From contig CM026432.1 of the NCBI GenBank assembly GCA_014871385.1, positions 8,610,825 through 8,674,824 of the forward strand: 64,000 nt of DNA, read 5' to 3'. A program made the translations under genes and the position numbers. Source of the stretch: Ceratodon purpureus. Taxonomy: Eukaryota > Streptophyta > Bryopsida > Pseudoditrichales > Ditrichaceae. This document shows, piece by piece, positions 1 to 11,494 of this stretch (the stretch's first letter is position 1; the number at the start of each line of letters is the position of its first letter). A model generated the notes under the pieces. That model was not told where the DNA came from. It worked only from the letters and a program-made list of their open reading frames with translations, and made no database searches.

Positions 1-498
1 TATTTTTGCGGGCAATCTCGTTCATAATGGTTTCTGTCAGCAACATCTATTGCAATTCTATCTGAGTGTCTTTCTTCATTTGGCCATGTCTGACTCCCTG
101 GACGCTATTTTGATTTTGCTTCTATCTTCGGATGGAGTATTTTGAGAAGCGGAATAATGAGAATTGCCTCTGCAATTTATTTACAGTTACTTATCTTAAC
201 CTGTACAGAGTGCGATGGCCACCAAAGCAGTTGTGCCATGGGCAAACATTCCAGTATTGTGGTGGCAGGGATGCATATGTGGCACGGCATACTGCGACTC
301 AGCAACTACGTTACACAGACCCTATGGACGTGCATTTGCACTTGCTACCAATGCCTGTCAACCATCTTTTGCTTGACGATGCCACTGTCACAATTGCTCA
401 GGTAATTATCCTAGGATCTCTTGTTGGAGCTTTCAGATCCAGGTATGGATATTATTGTGTCAAAGAATTTAGTTTCTGATTGACGATTATTTGAGCAG

Positions 499-609
499 GG
501 TCCCATGATCACGGTGTGGAAAGTGAATCCTTCTGAAGAAGGACATCTGGAGGCACCAAACGTTTCGCAGGCACTCAGAGATCATAACGCACGTGTTACA
601 TGCATGAGG
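499..609 (+). pseudogene. WD40-like exon fragment
   Basis: An exon-like stretch bounded by AG and GT reads GPMITVWKV, then a short loop, then DHNARVTCMR. This resembles the end of one WD40 blade (hydrophobic-x-VW) followed by the start of the next (H-N-x-R-V-T-C). An upstream open stretch at about 199-401 ends in DDATVTIAQ at a GT and could be the preceding exon. I cannot assign the parent protein, and no downstream blades are visible before PP2C-type sequence begins near 928. It is either the 3' part of a gene that begins left of the window or a captured fragment. The family call rests on one partial motif and is weak. Confidence 0.25.
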
Positions 610-927
610 TAAGGAATTCTGTCATTCAGTTCCAGGCAAAATAGATGTTAAGAGATGTTGAATCCATTGTTCTGTTGTTAATACCCTCAAGTCTTATAAT
701 GATGGGGTATAACCCGGTTTATTTTAAAAAAAATTGAATCGCAAACACACTTGCAGTACGTGCATATTTGTTGGTGCCATATAACTTGTTTATGAGCTTG
801 TTTTTCAAGCGTTGATACCTCATCCACAAAACAAATACCTGATGTTTTTGGATGGTGATGCTCATGACAGTGTGATGACAATTACTTGTGCAGTTACAAT
901 TTATGTTGCTTGTCTTTGTTCTCGGAG

Positions 928-2970
928 GGACAGTGGATTTATGTTGCTGAAGAACGGTCGAGCAATTTTCAAGTCACCAGTTCAACAACACCAATTCATT
1001 TTTCCTTTTCAATTGGAAAGTGGTGGAAGCGACTCTCCCAGTGCCGCTGAGGTTCTAACGTATCTCAATACTCTCTGAGATTTCAAATCTCTGCCTCTCT
1101 GACAAGCCTTAGCTTTTGGTATCTCGTTTTCCTTATTCAGTCCATAGCATAGAAACTGGGTTGGAAACATTGTTTCGTGGGCCGTGGCGCTAGAATGAGC
1201 CATGGTCTTCCCCCCTCGGATTTCAAGGTCTTTGTCTATTTAGTTTCCAGGCGTCCTAGAGTGTTAAAACGTCAAGCTAATGTACTCGGCAGTGTAAGTA
1301 GTAGTGTCTCTCTGAGATAACTTCCTCCCATCCTCGTACGCATTCGTAGGATGAATTAGCATGAAACGATTACATTCCGGACAATATCTCTTCCGACATG
1401 GTCACTGTCCCTTCTTTTATTTCCTGGCGTTTTCGTTTCTCACATCTTCACATCATCAACATGCACAAATGTCCATTAGCATGTGCCAGTACTGACCTCA
1501 AGTCTCTATCACAATGGGTTGGTTCATCTTTCGGATCATTTGAAACTTCCTTCGTTTCTTTCCAGTCATCTTCCAAACCGATGGGGTCTCGTTGTGCTTC
1601 CTGGCTGGCTGTATCATTATCTTTCGCCCTTTTCGTGAGCTCTATGTTCTCTTTTTAATGGCCGGCCTGGGTCTCAAGGAAAACTTCCTTTGAAAGTCTG
1701 TTTAATGTGTAGTTTGCTTGTGTATTGACAGGTTTTCTCACATTGCATGATCAGTTGAGCTCGCAAGGTGACTGGAGCTGTGAGTGGAGGCGTGTGTTAC
1801 CTAGCCGGATCATCAAATCAGGTATCATATTCACTTCATTGGTCAGACAGTGTGCGTTTGGCTCATTTACAGTGTGGTTTTGTCACTAGGCAGAAGGGGG
1901 GGATATTCTGAATACGAGACTTTCATCTGGAACAGGGCAAGGCTATGGTATCATTCTAGCCATATCCTTAGATGAGTGCTTGACACAGAGCTTGAACGAT
2001 GCTGCAGCTTACTTGAACAATGTTCAGGACGAGGTGATGAGGATTGCTGCAAAGCGTCTGAAAACTATGCGTAAACTTGTGGTATGATTTTTCTCTCAAG
2101 ACAGTCATCTGAACCTCTGATTTTTCATTGAAGAAACGCAGTAATTATGAATCAACTTTCATAGGGATTATCTGGCCACTGTTATCGTTCGAAACCTCCC
2201 CAACGTCATTATTAATATGCAGGTGGGTGTTGAACCTGGAACAATTTTGTTATGCCTGGTATTAATTTTACTTATGCTTTACCACTGTCATCTCTGAAGT
2301 ACAGGACTTGGGAATGCCGCTTGTTTAGTCTGGATGGAAGGAGATGCAGAGGCACTCACTTTGAAAGACGAGAGCGTGGATGGCTATTTCTATTTCACAG
2401 GGGAATCCTCGGTCTATGCAAGCATATGTTTTGACACTTTAAGTTGTCCGATTGCAGAGTATTGAGACGAGGTGGGAGATTTTATTGTTTATGATAGTTT
2501 ATTTATTATTTATGACTTCTGTCAGCATTTCATTGCATAAATGTATTTGCCTTCTATGCTTTCCTTCACTACGGGCTGTTCTTAAGTTCTGATTATGGAT
2601 TGTTGAGGTTTCTTTAGCTTGTAATACAATGGTTGTACTTATTTATAGATATGGTCTACTCAAAGCAATTCTTTTTGCACGTTCGCAGCTTGAGCAGTGA
2701 CTTCCATACTTGTGCAGGTATTTTCACTGCAAGTAGCTGCAGGAGATGTAGTTGTAGCAGGTACGGATGGCCTGTTTGATAATCTTTTCGATAATGAATT
2801 GATGGGTGTTGTTGTCCATTCTACCCGGGCTGGGTCAGACCCTCAGACCACATCCCAGAATATCGTTGCTCTTGCAAGGGAGAGAGCTGAGGATTGTAAT
2901 AGACAAAGTCCTTTCTCTACTGCGGCTCAAGAGGCTGGCTTCAGGTTTTATGGAGGGTCATGCAAGTTTC
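928..2970 (+). pseudogene. C-terminal part of a plant PP2C phosphatase, two exons
   Basis: Exon 928-1051 encodes DSGFMLLKNG, FKSPVQQH and a FPFQLESG segment. After an intron of about 1.67 kb, an exon from 2718 encodes VAAGDVVVAGTDGLFDNL, a VVHSTRAG segment, QNIVALARERA and PFSTAAQEAGFRFYGG. These are the last blocks of plant organellar PP2C (PPM-type Ser/Thr phosphatases related to Arabidopsis PP2C 55/80/26), including the conserved metal-site region AGTDGLFDNL. The N-terminal catalytic half (the RG-DxGG-D motifs) is absent from the window, and the closing motif, usually GGKxDDxTVVVSY, is replaced by GGSCKF and unrelated sequence. The intron holds another exon-like ORF. I read this as a truncated copy. 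A real gene with upstream exons outside the window is possible, but WD40-like sequence sits where they should be. Confidence 0.6.
1890..2081 (+). pseudogene. Unidentified exon-like ORF inside the PP2C intron
   Basis: A 64-codon stretch is open from an AG acceptor to a GT donor. It encodes a glycine-rich start (SSGTGQGYG) and then an amphipathic helix-like segment containing SLNDAAAYLNNVQDEVMR followed by a basic KRLKTMRKL. Exact splice-type borders and an open phase-0 frame suggest a genuine exon of some gene. I do not recognise the family, and it fits no PP2C. It may belong to an unrelated gene fragment trapped in the same locus. Confidence 0.3.
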
Positions 2971-3125
2971 ACAGTGATAGTTCTGCTGATGTGACATTTT
3001 CATGGATCACCTTAGATGCGGGACATGTCTTAACAATTCTCAAGTATATATTTGGGTTGTGGCCCCTATTGCCTCACGTATTTAAAACTCGTTGCTTATT
3101 ATAACGTTCCATAAAATAGAATACA

Positions 3126-3722
3126 ATGCATGAATACAATATGGAAGATACTACTAAATATGTTGTTAATGCAATAAATAGCAAGAGATATACTGATAAT
3201 CTATCACATATAGATATACATAAGAAACAGATACAAAACAAAAAGAGAAGAGAAAAATATGCTCAAGAAAAAAACACCAAAATATCACTTCCGTCAATTA
3301 TAAATAAAGACATCAATCATAGTGCAAACCAAGATCCATTACCAACTGGATTCAATAATATACAAGATGTAAAAATCACACATCGTATGGAGGTACATAT
3401 TAATCCTCACATTCAAGAACCAATGTTAACAAACAACAACTCTTGTACAATAAACGAAAATAGAAAAGTGTTCTATGCACAAAACGACAACCTATCATAT
3501 AGCGACATACATAAGAAAGAGATGCGAAACAAAAAGAGAAGAGAAAAATATGCTCAAGAAAAAATCACCAAAATATCACTTCCATCAATTATAAATAGAG
3601 ACATCAATCATAATGGAAACCAAGATCCATTACCAACTCTATTCAATAATATACAAGATGTAAAAAACACAAATCGTATGGACGTACATATTAAACCTCA
3701 CATTCAAGAACCAACGTTATAA
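3126..3722 (+). CDS. AT-rich ORF with 97-codon internal tandem duplication
   Basis: A 198-codon ORF is rich in Asn, Lys and Ile and much more AT-biased than the true genes nearby. Residues from about 26 onward are two tandem copies of a module, each starting near DIHKK, passing through NKKRREKYAQEK and ISLPSIIN, and ending HIQEP. The nucleotide copies begin at 3201 and 3492, a 291-bp (97-codon) offset that keeps frame. The basic RREKYA block recalls the Arg/Lys-rich N-terminal region of some plant Helitron-type replicase ORFs, but no Rep or helicase motif is present and that likeness is only suggestive. No introns, signal or membrane segment are visible. It could be a remnant of a mobile-element gene rather than an expressed host gene. 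Confidence 0.35.
   Translation: MHEYNMEDTTKYVVNAINSKRYTDNLSHIDIHKKQIQNKKRREKYAQEKNTKISLPSIINKDINHSANQDPLPTGFNNIQDVKITHRMEVHINPHIQEPMLTNNNSCTINENRKVFYAQNDNLSYSDIHKKEMRNKKRREKYAQEKITKISLPSIINRDINHNGNQDPLPTLFNNIQDVKNTNRMDVHIKPHIQEPTL
3201..3719 (+). repeat. In-frame tandem duplication, 291-bp period
   Basis: The segment from 3201 to about 3428 recurs from 3492 to 3719 with scattered substitutions, mostly preserving the reading frame. About 60 bp of non-duplicated sequence separates the homologous blocks. Confidence 0.85.
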
Positions 3723-3995
3723 ATAATATATTATAAATAATAAAAAATTCCATAAATAGATGGTAGAATCATTTTTTCAAAAGATTTGAATTATAAAGAG
3801 ATATAGAAGGTCCATGTCAATTATTGTATATAAAAATAATTCATCTCTAAACATGATTTAATTACATAAACATATACATACTACTATTACAATTATTAAA
3901 TAATATTATATTTATCAACTTTGCTTTTCAATTATGTACGAATGTATCATAAAATATCAATCGTCACTGGTAATGCGAAGAGTAGCGAAGCCCTA

Positions 3996-4240
3996 GTTGT
4001 ATTATTTTTTTACTTCAAGTAGTTAGGAGACATAGAAAAACTTGGTGGTCTCACTACATTTGGTCTGTAAGAGCTTGTTGGTCTCTTAATTCAAAGAAAC
4101 TAGTTTTGCCGTCATTCCATCCTTAGAAAACTAGTTCTCTTAAAATTTAAAGATCACCAAGCTTTTACACACCGAATATAGTGAGACCATAAAGTTCTTC
4201 CCTGTCTCCTAACTATTTGAAGTAAAAATAATGATACAAC
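3996..4240. repeat. Long imperfect foldback (MITE or hairpin)
   Basis: The left arm starts GTTGTATTATTT at 3996, and the right arm ends with its reverse complement GATACAAC at 4240. Complementarity continues inward through TAGTTAGGAGAC, GGTCTCACTA, AAGCTTGGTG-like and AACTAGTTTT blocks to a loop of about 15-20 bp near 4109-4124. Nearly the whole 245 bp can pair with itself. No ORF is inside. This is the structure of a foldback-type MITE or of a small-RNA hairpin precursor. Confidence 0.8.
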
Positions 4241-4280
4241 AAAGCAAAACTCATGATATTCTTTTAAAACACAAGGTGAC

Positions 4281-4465
4281 TTTAAATCGGTAATTCCCGC
4301 TCAATGCCAAGTTACCTCGGTATTTCCAAATTTAGAGTAAAAAAGAACCTCACTACTGCTCTAGTTCGCAGTGAGCTCCGAGAGGTGGAGAGACCTCTCA
4401 GAATTAGGGTTCCAAATGGTGAAGAGTGTGTCCCCGCTTTATATACCCGGACTCCCGATTTAAGA
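4281..4465 (-). repeat. LTR-like dispersed repeat with TATA box, copy 1
   Basis: Read on the minus strand this contains CGGGTATATAAAGC, then ACACTCT, ACCATTTG, AACCCTAAT, CTCTCCACCTCTC and GGCATTGAGCG in order. The same blocks in the same order lie on the plus strand at 18632-18835. A TATA box with a fixed downstream leader, repeated at two unlinked sites, looks like the U3/R part of an LTR. Full LTR borders and internal retroelement genes were not found, so solo LTR is an inference. Confidence 0.55.
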
Positions 4466-4545
4466 TAACTCTAATACTCGATAAATAACGAGATCAATTC
4501 CTAGTTCACATCAATTGTTTACAAAAGAATATAGGATAACTACTA

Positions 4546-4782
4546 CTCCCTCTGTCTCACTAAAAGAACATGATTTGGTAAAATAATCTGTCTCAAAAAA
4601 AAAAAGTGGTCTCTGAATTTGGCAAAATTATTTCTAAATTTGACAACTTGTTTCTAAATTTGGTAACTTGTTTCTAAATTTGGCCACTTTTTCTTAATTT
4701 GGCAACTTATTTCTAAATTTAGAACTACCCTTAAATCTGCTATTTTTAGCAAACCATGCTCCTTTTAGTGAGACGGAGGGAG
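4546..4782. mobile_element. Stowaway-type MITE
   Basis: Terminal inverted repeats begin CTCCCTCTGTCTCACTAAAA at the left; the right end read in reverse is CTCCCTCCGTCTCACTAAAA. The pairing extends through the next CATG. TA dinucleotides at 4544-4545 and 4783-4784 flank both ends, the target duplication of Tc1/mariner-derived Stowaway MITEs. The 237-bp interior lacks an ORF and contains about five copies of a 20-bp unit built on TTTCTAAATTTGGCAACTTG (about 4630-4720). Confidence 0.9.
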
Positions 4783-5196
4783 TATAAAAAAACTCCGGGG
4801 ACACCGGCGACAAGGACAAAGCGACGCCTGCGACGCCGTCGCGCAAACGAAGCCATGAAAGCACACAAACGCCGAAGCACCAAATCGTCGCAATCCGAGG
4901 CGCTGCATTCACTCATCATCATCATCATCATCATCGCACACTCATTCACTCTCTCAAGCAGGCAATCTTCCAACAGTTTCTAGGCTCTACCTGAGAGAGT
5001 GAAGAGAGCATTGAGGGACATGCGCCATCCAGCTCCCGCTGCGCTCGTCATTCGCAACACGACCAACTCTTGATCCACAGGAGGCTCCCTCATCAGTCTC
5101 GCTCGACGTATTTGATCAGAGTTCCCCAATTTAGCGATCCAAAGCTCATTGAAGTAGTTATCTCGTCGCTTGATCGATTGTCCCTGTCGTCAAGCC

Positions 5197-8100
5197 ATGT
5201 CTCGCCCCGAGCGGGCCACGCGCGGGAAACGGTGCGCTTCTGAATCCTTTCTTCTTTCTTCGTTTTTCGTTTGATTGGGCTGTGGGTTGTCGGATTCCTA
5301 GTCATTGCTTCGGAAGCGCAACTGGGTTTTGGGTCGATCGGGAGATTTCGTTTAGTTTTCCTTGAAACCCTAATTTGGGAATTTGGTTGTGTTTTGGTGG
5401 GAATTCGGTGGTGATCGTTTGTTGGGAGTTTTGGGTTTTGTTCATGGATTCGGGGTTTGATATGGGGGTGTAGTGGATCAGGAGATTTCGTTTCGGTTCG
5501 GGTGATTTTTTGTTTTTGTGGGAAACCCTAGTTTGGCTATTTGGTGGGATTATTTTCGTACGTTGTGTGTTGGGATTTGGTTCCGAGTTCGCTTTGACGA
5601 GGTGGAGGGATTGTTTGGGTGTGGTAGTCAATCCTGGCGAGTTTGATAGCGTAGTAACTCTTTCTGGGTGGAGTATTTCCTTGAATGCTCTGTTTTTTTT
5701 CGTAACTGTAGGACTTCAGAAGTTGGTAACAATTGTTGGGAGAGGGTTGTTGTTCTGGTTTTTAGTGTCGTCAGCTCGTTTAACGGAGCGCGGAACGAGC
5801 CCTACGCTGGTTGGATGCTTGCCATTAGGTTTCATTGTTGCAACGAGTGTTGTTGAACAACGCAGTTAGCATCGGTGGATTTTCAGCTGGTATTATCGAT
5901 TTTATGAATGGTGTGAAATGATTGGAGTGGGGATTTTGGTTTTACACCCCGTTGTTCTTTTACCAGCATTGATTCTTGCTTACAGGTTAATGGAGATGAT
6001 TTAAAGTTTTTTTTTTTTTACAATTGTGAATGTAAAGGTTGTCGAAGTTGGTGGATGAGGAGATTGAAGCTGACGAGGAATTTTGGAATCAGGATGCTTT
6101 TAAGGAAGTAAAGTTTCGGGCACCTCTGTAGTTACTAGTTCGTAGACTTTGACTGGGATTTTTGTATGGATTTGTGATTTCATGTTTTGATGTTAGTGTA
6201 TCATTCTGAGAGGACAGTAACTTCGTTGTCTACTTATGCGTCGAGGTTTAATCGTCATTTTGATTCTTTCTTTATAAGCGCCACAATTATTTTCTTCGGA
6301 TATTAGCTGATTTTTTGGAAACTGTTGTGGTTGATTGCTAGGATGGGGCAGATGACGAGTATGAAGAAGAACAAGAGATTGCCGATGAGTTTGATAGTGA
6401 TTTTAATGACGAGGTAATTGTATTTACTGATCTTCGTGCAATTTTAGTGTACTCTCTCCAAGTGATTGTATTGAATGGTTTTAGTGCTTAATGCTGCTCT
6501 CGATTGGACAGGCTCCTTTTGAAGGTTTACGCGTGGGCTTTGAATGACATTACTGAAATGTTAAAAGCGGGAATGAAACAACATAATTGTATAGCTGCCA
6601 AGTCACGCTTGGGAGGTCGTAGTACTCAACGGACGAACTTGTTTTCTGTGACTATGAGAGGTACCGTTTATGCTTGGAGAGCAGTATGGCTTCAGTTCTT
6701 TTAGGAAATTTATAGAGGTTGGGTTATGAATGTAGGAAGACGAATCTGACGATGGAGAGGCTGAGGAGAAAGAAAGGTTCGTCTCCTGTTCTTCCTATAT
6801 TGTCTTTCAGCCCTTCGGTGTATGTTGCCTGCAGTTTGCAGTTTTCCGTAAATATTCCTTTGGGTTTCGTAAGAAGGTTGTGGTTTTTCTTTTTTAAGAT
6901 GTTAAGGAGTTTTTTTTTTGTTTTTTTTTTTTTTTTTTTTGTTTTGTTTTATTCAGCCGTCCGAAAAGGAAGCAAAAGTTGCCTCCTGGTAAGAAGCCGG
7001 TCAAGAAAGGTGCTTCAGGAAGTCATAAAAAGAAAGGTGTATCATTTCTGGAAGAGGCTGCAGCAGCAGCTGATGCTGGGGAAACCTTGCCGAATTTAGA
7101 AACTCCGCGGCAGGCAGTTCGGCCAAGTCCTGAAGAGAAAGAAGATGGTGAGACGGAAGAGGGTGAGAAGTCCTTGCGGAAATCCACTCGAACTTCTGTG
7201 GTTGTCAAGCAAGCCGAAAGGGACGCACAGCGTGCAATACAACAAGCGCTTCCAAAGGTAGAAGCTACTAACACGCTTGTTAGGAAAGGCTCTTATAACT
7301 TTAAATCTGCAGTTTACATTAGATTCTAGTTTCGCTGAGCTGGTGGTAGTCGAGTTGCCTAGCATTTGAACACTGGTATTGATTCCTCTCAGTTTCTTTT
7401 GTTTACCAGTATGTTTTCACAGGAACACGCATTGTATTCATTACCAGCTGTAGGGATCTGAACATTCATTCTATTTACTACCAAGTGCTGTTGAACAATC
7501 ACAATGAATTTTACAATCTTAATGAGATGTTTGACAGAGGGATGTTGTGAGATATACAGATAGTGAAGAAGAAAAAAGAAGGTGAAGAAAAAAAGATGAC
7601 ACAGGAAGAGATGCTTCTAGAAGCTGCACAGACTGGTAAGTTTGGCTTCTTATTTTCATACTGACACCACTATGGAAATGGCTCAAAATATGTAACCAGA
7701 TCAGACTCTTTGTTGCCATTGAAATTCTATTGTACATAGTGGTATTTCTGGTGAATCTACCCGTCATGTAATGAGAATTGGCCTCTCAGAAATTCAGAAT
7801 CGTCAGTCTTTAGAGACATTATTGGCACGTGAAGAGGAGGTTAAGCGGAAGGCGATAATCAACAAGGAAGTGTACAGCGGACCTCTTGTTAGGTTTTATT
7901 CGAAAGGAGGTATGGTCAGTGTGCCCTCTTCAAGTATCATAAGTACGTAGAATCAGTTTTACTACCCAAACATTTAGACACTCAAGTTACTATGGAGCGT
8001 CATTATGTTATTATTGATTGTTGAAATGTTTGCATCTTGCGCTTTCTTTGTGAATACAAGAATATTTAATTGGTTTCAACAGTCAGCAAGGTTATTTGTC

Positions 8101-9763
8101 TATGATGTCATTTTGCCATGCATTTCATGACCAGTACATCGTGTTACTGATAAGCGTTACTCCAGTTAATTTAGACGGTTCTAAGTTAGCTGGAGGTAAT
8201 ATATGAAATACGAGTAGGTAGTGTACTCGACTTATTAAAATATGTTAACTCGGAGGATGGCTGTGGTGGCAGGTGTGAACATTCTAGAGTTTGTTAAAAT
8301 GGCCGACGTTCCAGAGGTTATTAAGGCCAAGGCACTACCATGTATGGTTATTTTCCGAAGCATTTCTTCAATGTTTACTTTACTCTTTCTTTTGGAACAT
8401 TTCTTCACGTTGTTTTGACTATGGGTGTTACGGTTGGGATATGCTGTGCAGATCCAAAGCAACCAATCTGTGTCGTTACTGGGCTCCCTGCTAAGTATGT
8501 ACAACCCTTTTATGGAACCGACTCTCCTCAGGGTTTCGTTCAAGTTGATTTGTTATAGTTCTGCTTTCAACCCATACTGTTATCATTCAAGTTTTTTGTG
8601 CAATGCTGCATGGGTTCGCAGACTGAGGGAATATTGTAGCGTTAGAAACAGAACTACTAATGAGAGTGTTTTCTGGTAGATGATGATGCACATTTTTTTA
8701 AATGCCAGTCCAATCATGTACAGAATGCAGCAGTGTTCATTATTTTGTCCAAGAACTTTATCCTACATGTCTAACTCAGGATGGCAATGCTAGGCATAGT
8801 GCCAGTAGCAGATCTATGCACAGGGAAAAGATACTCTAAAAAATTATTCTTGCTTGAACAGTGGGCTTCTTCAGTGACTCACGGCTTTTGAACTAATCTT
8901 TATTTTTGGGTTTTGTAGGTATCGAGATCCGAAGTCGGGCCATCCATATGCCACCAAGGAAGCCTTTGCTATTCTTCGTGAACGGTATGCTAGACTCTAT
9001 ACTAAAATATCCTTTTGGTGAAACTATGATTCTTAGGATCAGGAGTAGAACGATCGTCTCACTGTGTAACTTGAATGTTTTGTTTCTTTCGATGTGAATT
9101 GCATCATACTAATTGTAAACAAACACAACCTTTGTGTTTGTTTTGTTCAGGCTACGGAGGGGAGGTAATGTATCTCGAAATGATTTACTAGAAAAAGTGC
9201 AAAGGAAAAGGACAAGAGTAGAGAGGGAGAAATCTGCGCCTGGTAGTCGGATGGGTTCTGTCAAGATCAAGTTCAAGAAACCCGATAAGACTGGGACAGA
9301 GGAAGCTAGAGCTCAAAATTCTCAGCCCCAATCCCAACCTCAAGTAGAAAACAGAACGTCAGGCGGTGCTGGACCTTCAGGAGCTACAAATTCTGGGCGT
9401 GGGTCTCTTAACAAACCCGAGAACTCAAACCAGGCGGTTGAACCCAAAACAAAAGTGACCCTTACTCCGGCCCCTCCTCCAGCTCCGCTTCCAAGGCCAA
9501 TGGTGGAAGCAAATGAAGCCGATTTTATGTTAGAAGACTTGGAAGTTTCGTTGCCTTCTAACTTTGATAGTGGCCTATCCATTCAGACATCAGGCATGGG
9601 TTCAGGTGGTGGCTTTGGAGGGCAAGGTGGTGCTCTTGAACATGTCTTGAATCTTTCGCCAACAGGACCTGGTTTGCCAAGATTTTCAGAACGTTATGAT
9701 CTTGGGATAGACGGTCAAAATAACAGTTTGCTACTAGATGATTCCTGGTTGCAAAATACATGA
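5197..9763 (+). CDS. SWC2: SWR1 complex subunit SWC2 / YL1 (VPS72) family
   Basis: Eleven exons join in phase to 501 codons: 5197-5231, 6038-6107, 6342-6413, 6736-6776, 6957-7257, 7560-7635, 7790-7909, 8273-8341, 8452-8494, 8919-8984 and 9151-9763. The product starts MSRPERATRGKR and continues LVDEEIEADEEFWNQDAF with an acidic tract, the H2A.Z-H2B binding N-terminus of YL1. Next comes the basic region RKSTRTSVVVKQAERDAQRA, then MTQEEMLLEAAQT, and then the YL1-C domain with PICVVTGLPAKYRDPKSG and HPYATKEAF at about residues 265-297. In known plants this SWR1 subunit helps deposit H2A.Z at gene starts. The tail after the YL1-C domain is unusually long, about 200 residues rich in Pro, Gly and Ser. 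The first ATG was chosen because it opens the conserved TRGKR motif. All splice sites are GT-AG. Confidence 0.93.
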
Positions 9764-11351
9764 ACATTCTTTATTTATTCACGTACATCACCTCTTTTAA
9801 TCTTTTTTCATGAGTTGAGTCATTCATATTCACAATCTTTACCAAAGTGTAGAGACTGCTAAAGAAGAACTGCCAGAACTTACTCTACAAGGTCAATGGG
9901 ACTGCTCTAGAGTAAAGGTGACATTGCTGACACAGTACAGTTTACTTTGCGTTCTCGTTTTAAATACTTGACGTACAATATGCCCAATTATTCAAGTTCT
10001 TTTTTTTGGGAATATCTTTGTACAACAGTTTGCCGGTATGCCGTATGTACTTCGATTCTTGCCAATAATGAGAAAAGGAAACTCTATATTATACACAACA
10101 TGCTTCACACTTTCATCGTGTATATGTCCGAAAAGACCTCCAAAACTGCTTTACACAACAGCAGTGCTTCACAAGAAATACCACCTTCTGAAGTTCAGTT
10201 CAGACTCTTTATCCTCCGACATGGACTTCTCCAGTGCAGCTCAAGTGTCAACTGTTCCTTTCAATAAGTTACTTCAGATCTCTTCAAGTAACCTGAAAGT
10301 GCCATCAGCTTTAAGAAGTCACAAGTTCAACAAACTTTTCATGCGGTATCGTTGAATGCAGACACAAACAAAACACTTATTATGACCTCTTTCTGTCATC
10401 AATTACAGATGCAAACAAAAAAATCAGAAGTGTACCACACACACAATTTGTCAGTTCCGTACTCCATCACCTGCAAGAAACACCGCCTCCGAAGTTGATA
10501 CAACACCAACCAACCCAAACGCAACACCTTCCAAGCACAAAACTAAAGATAGCTTCACACCTGGACAAAGTGCACATTAACCTTCCCCATTCCTAATCCT
10601 CATTTTCATATTCCGAAATATTGCACCACCATACCAAACCTACCAACCACCTCATTTCAAACTAGCTGTTCGTAGATCCTCACAAACTCAAAAACAAAAT
10701 AAAATATCACTCCATATTTGTTTATTGGGCGCAAAGAAAACGAGGAGAAAATAACAGAATAGCAATGCGTTTACTTCTATTGCAGGGTAAGCCTATTTCC
10801 AAACTTACCTGCAGGTACGGTAAAGTAACCATGGTGAGCAGATCTCACATATTCAGGGTGATGCTATTTCAGCAACCCTGCTAATTAGAACCTGCTAAAA
10901 ACAGGCCCACATGCAATAAATTCAAACAAAGTGTGCAACATGAATGCTTTCCACCTCCCTTTCCGGCACTCGAACCCACTCACAGCCGATTCAAGCCTTT
11001 GCTCCAGATCTACGAGCTTGCTACTCCATACACACACCATGCTGATGCCATCGCAAAGCTAGCCCAAAATCATTCTAGCGGCGGAATATTCTCCTGTTTG
11101 GTGGCAAATTTGGTGACCGTTTTGGAGGGACACTCTTGATGATCCTACACGTTCCTGTGGGGCCCCAGATTCCAGCATGGTTAACATTAAATTACAACTT
11201 ATGGAAACGATCACAGTAAGCTAGCTAGTAAAGTCCTATATTTGTAGCAATTGCAGTGCTATGGCGGCTTATGAACATTGTTCAGGTTCACATCATGTTG
11301 CAGGAACTCTCTAGCTGCGGCAGATTTGCAAGCTAATGAGATTGATGAGAA

Positions 11352-11384
<33 letters not shown>

Positions 11385-11494
11385 GAGTGAGATTATGTTG
11401 CGGCGGCATGAGGGAGAGTTTGGCATGAGATTGGATCTGTGAGGGGATAGGAAGTTTGTGTGTCTGCAGTGGGTTTGATGAGTCGGAGAGCACG
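9764..11494. other. Intergenic spacer between SWC2 and GT92 genes
   Basis: I see no convincing gene here. Short ORFs near 9950-10355 and 10933-11139 lack recognisable motifs and probably overlap the SWC2 3' end or spacer. A GT-then-GA dinucleotide tract (about 11350-11388) lies just upstream of the GT92 start, as is common in plant 5' leaders. Confidence 0.5.

Noticed and set aside
4756..4983. ORF with an Ile/Met run
   Set aside because: It crosses the right end of the Stowaway MITE and a CAT microsatellite; the homopolymer residues are repeat artefacts.
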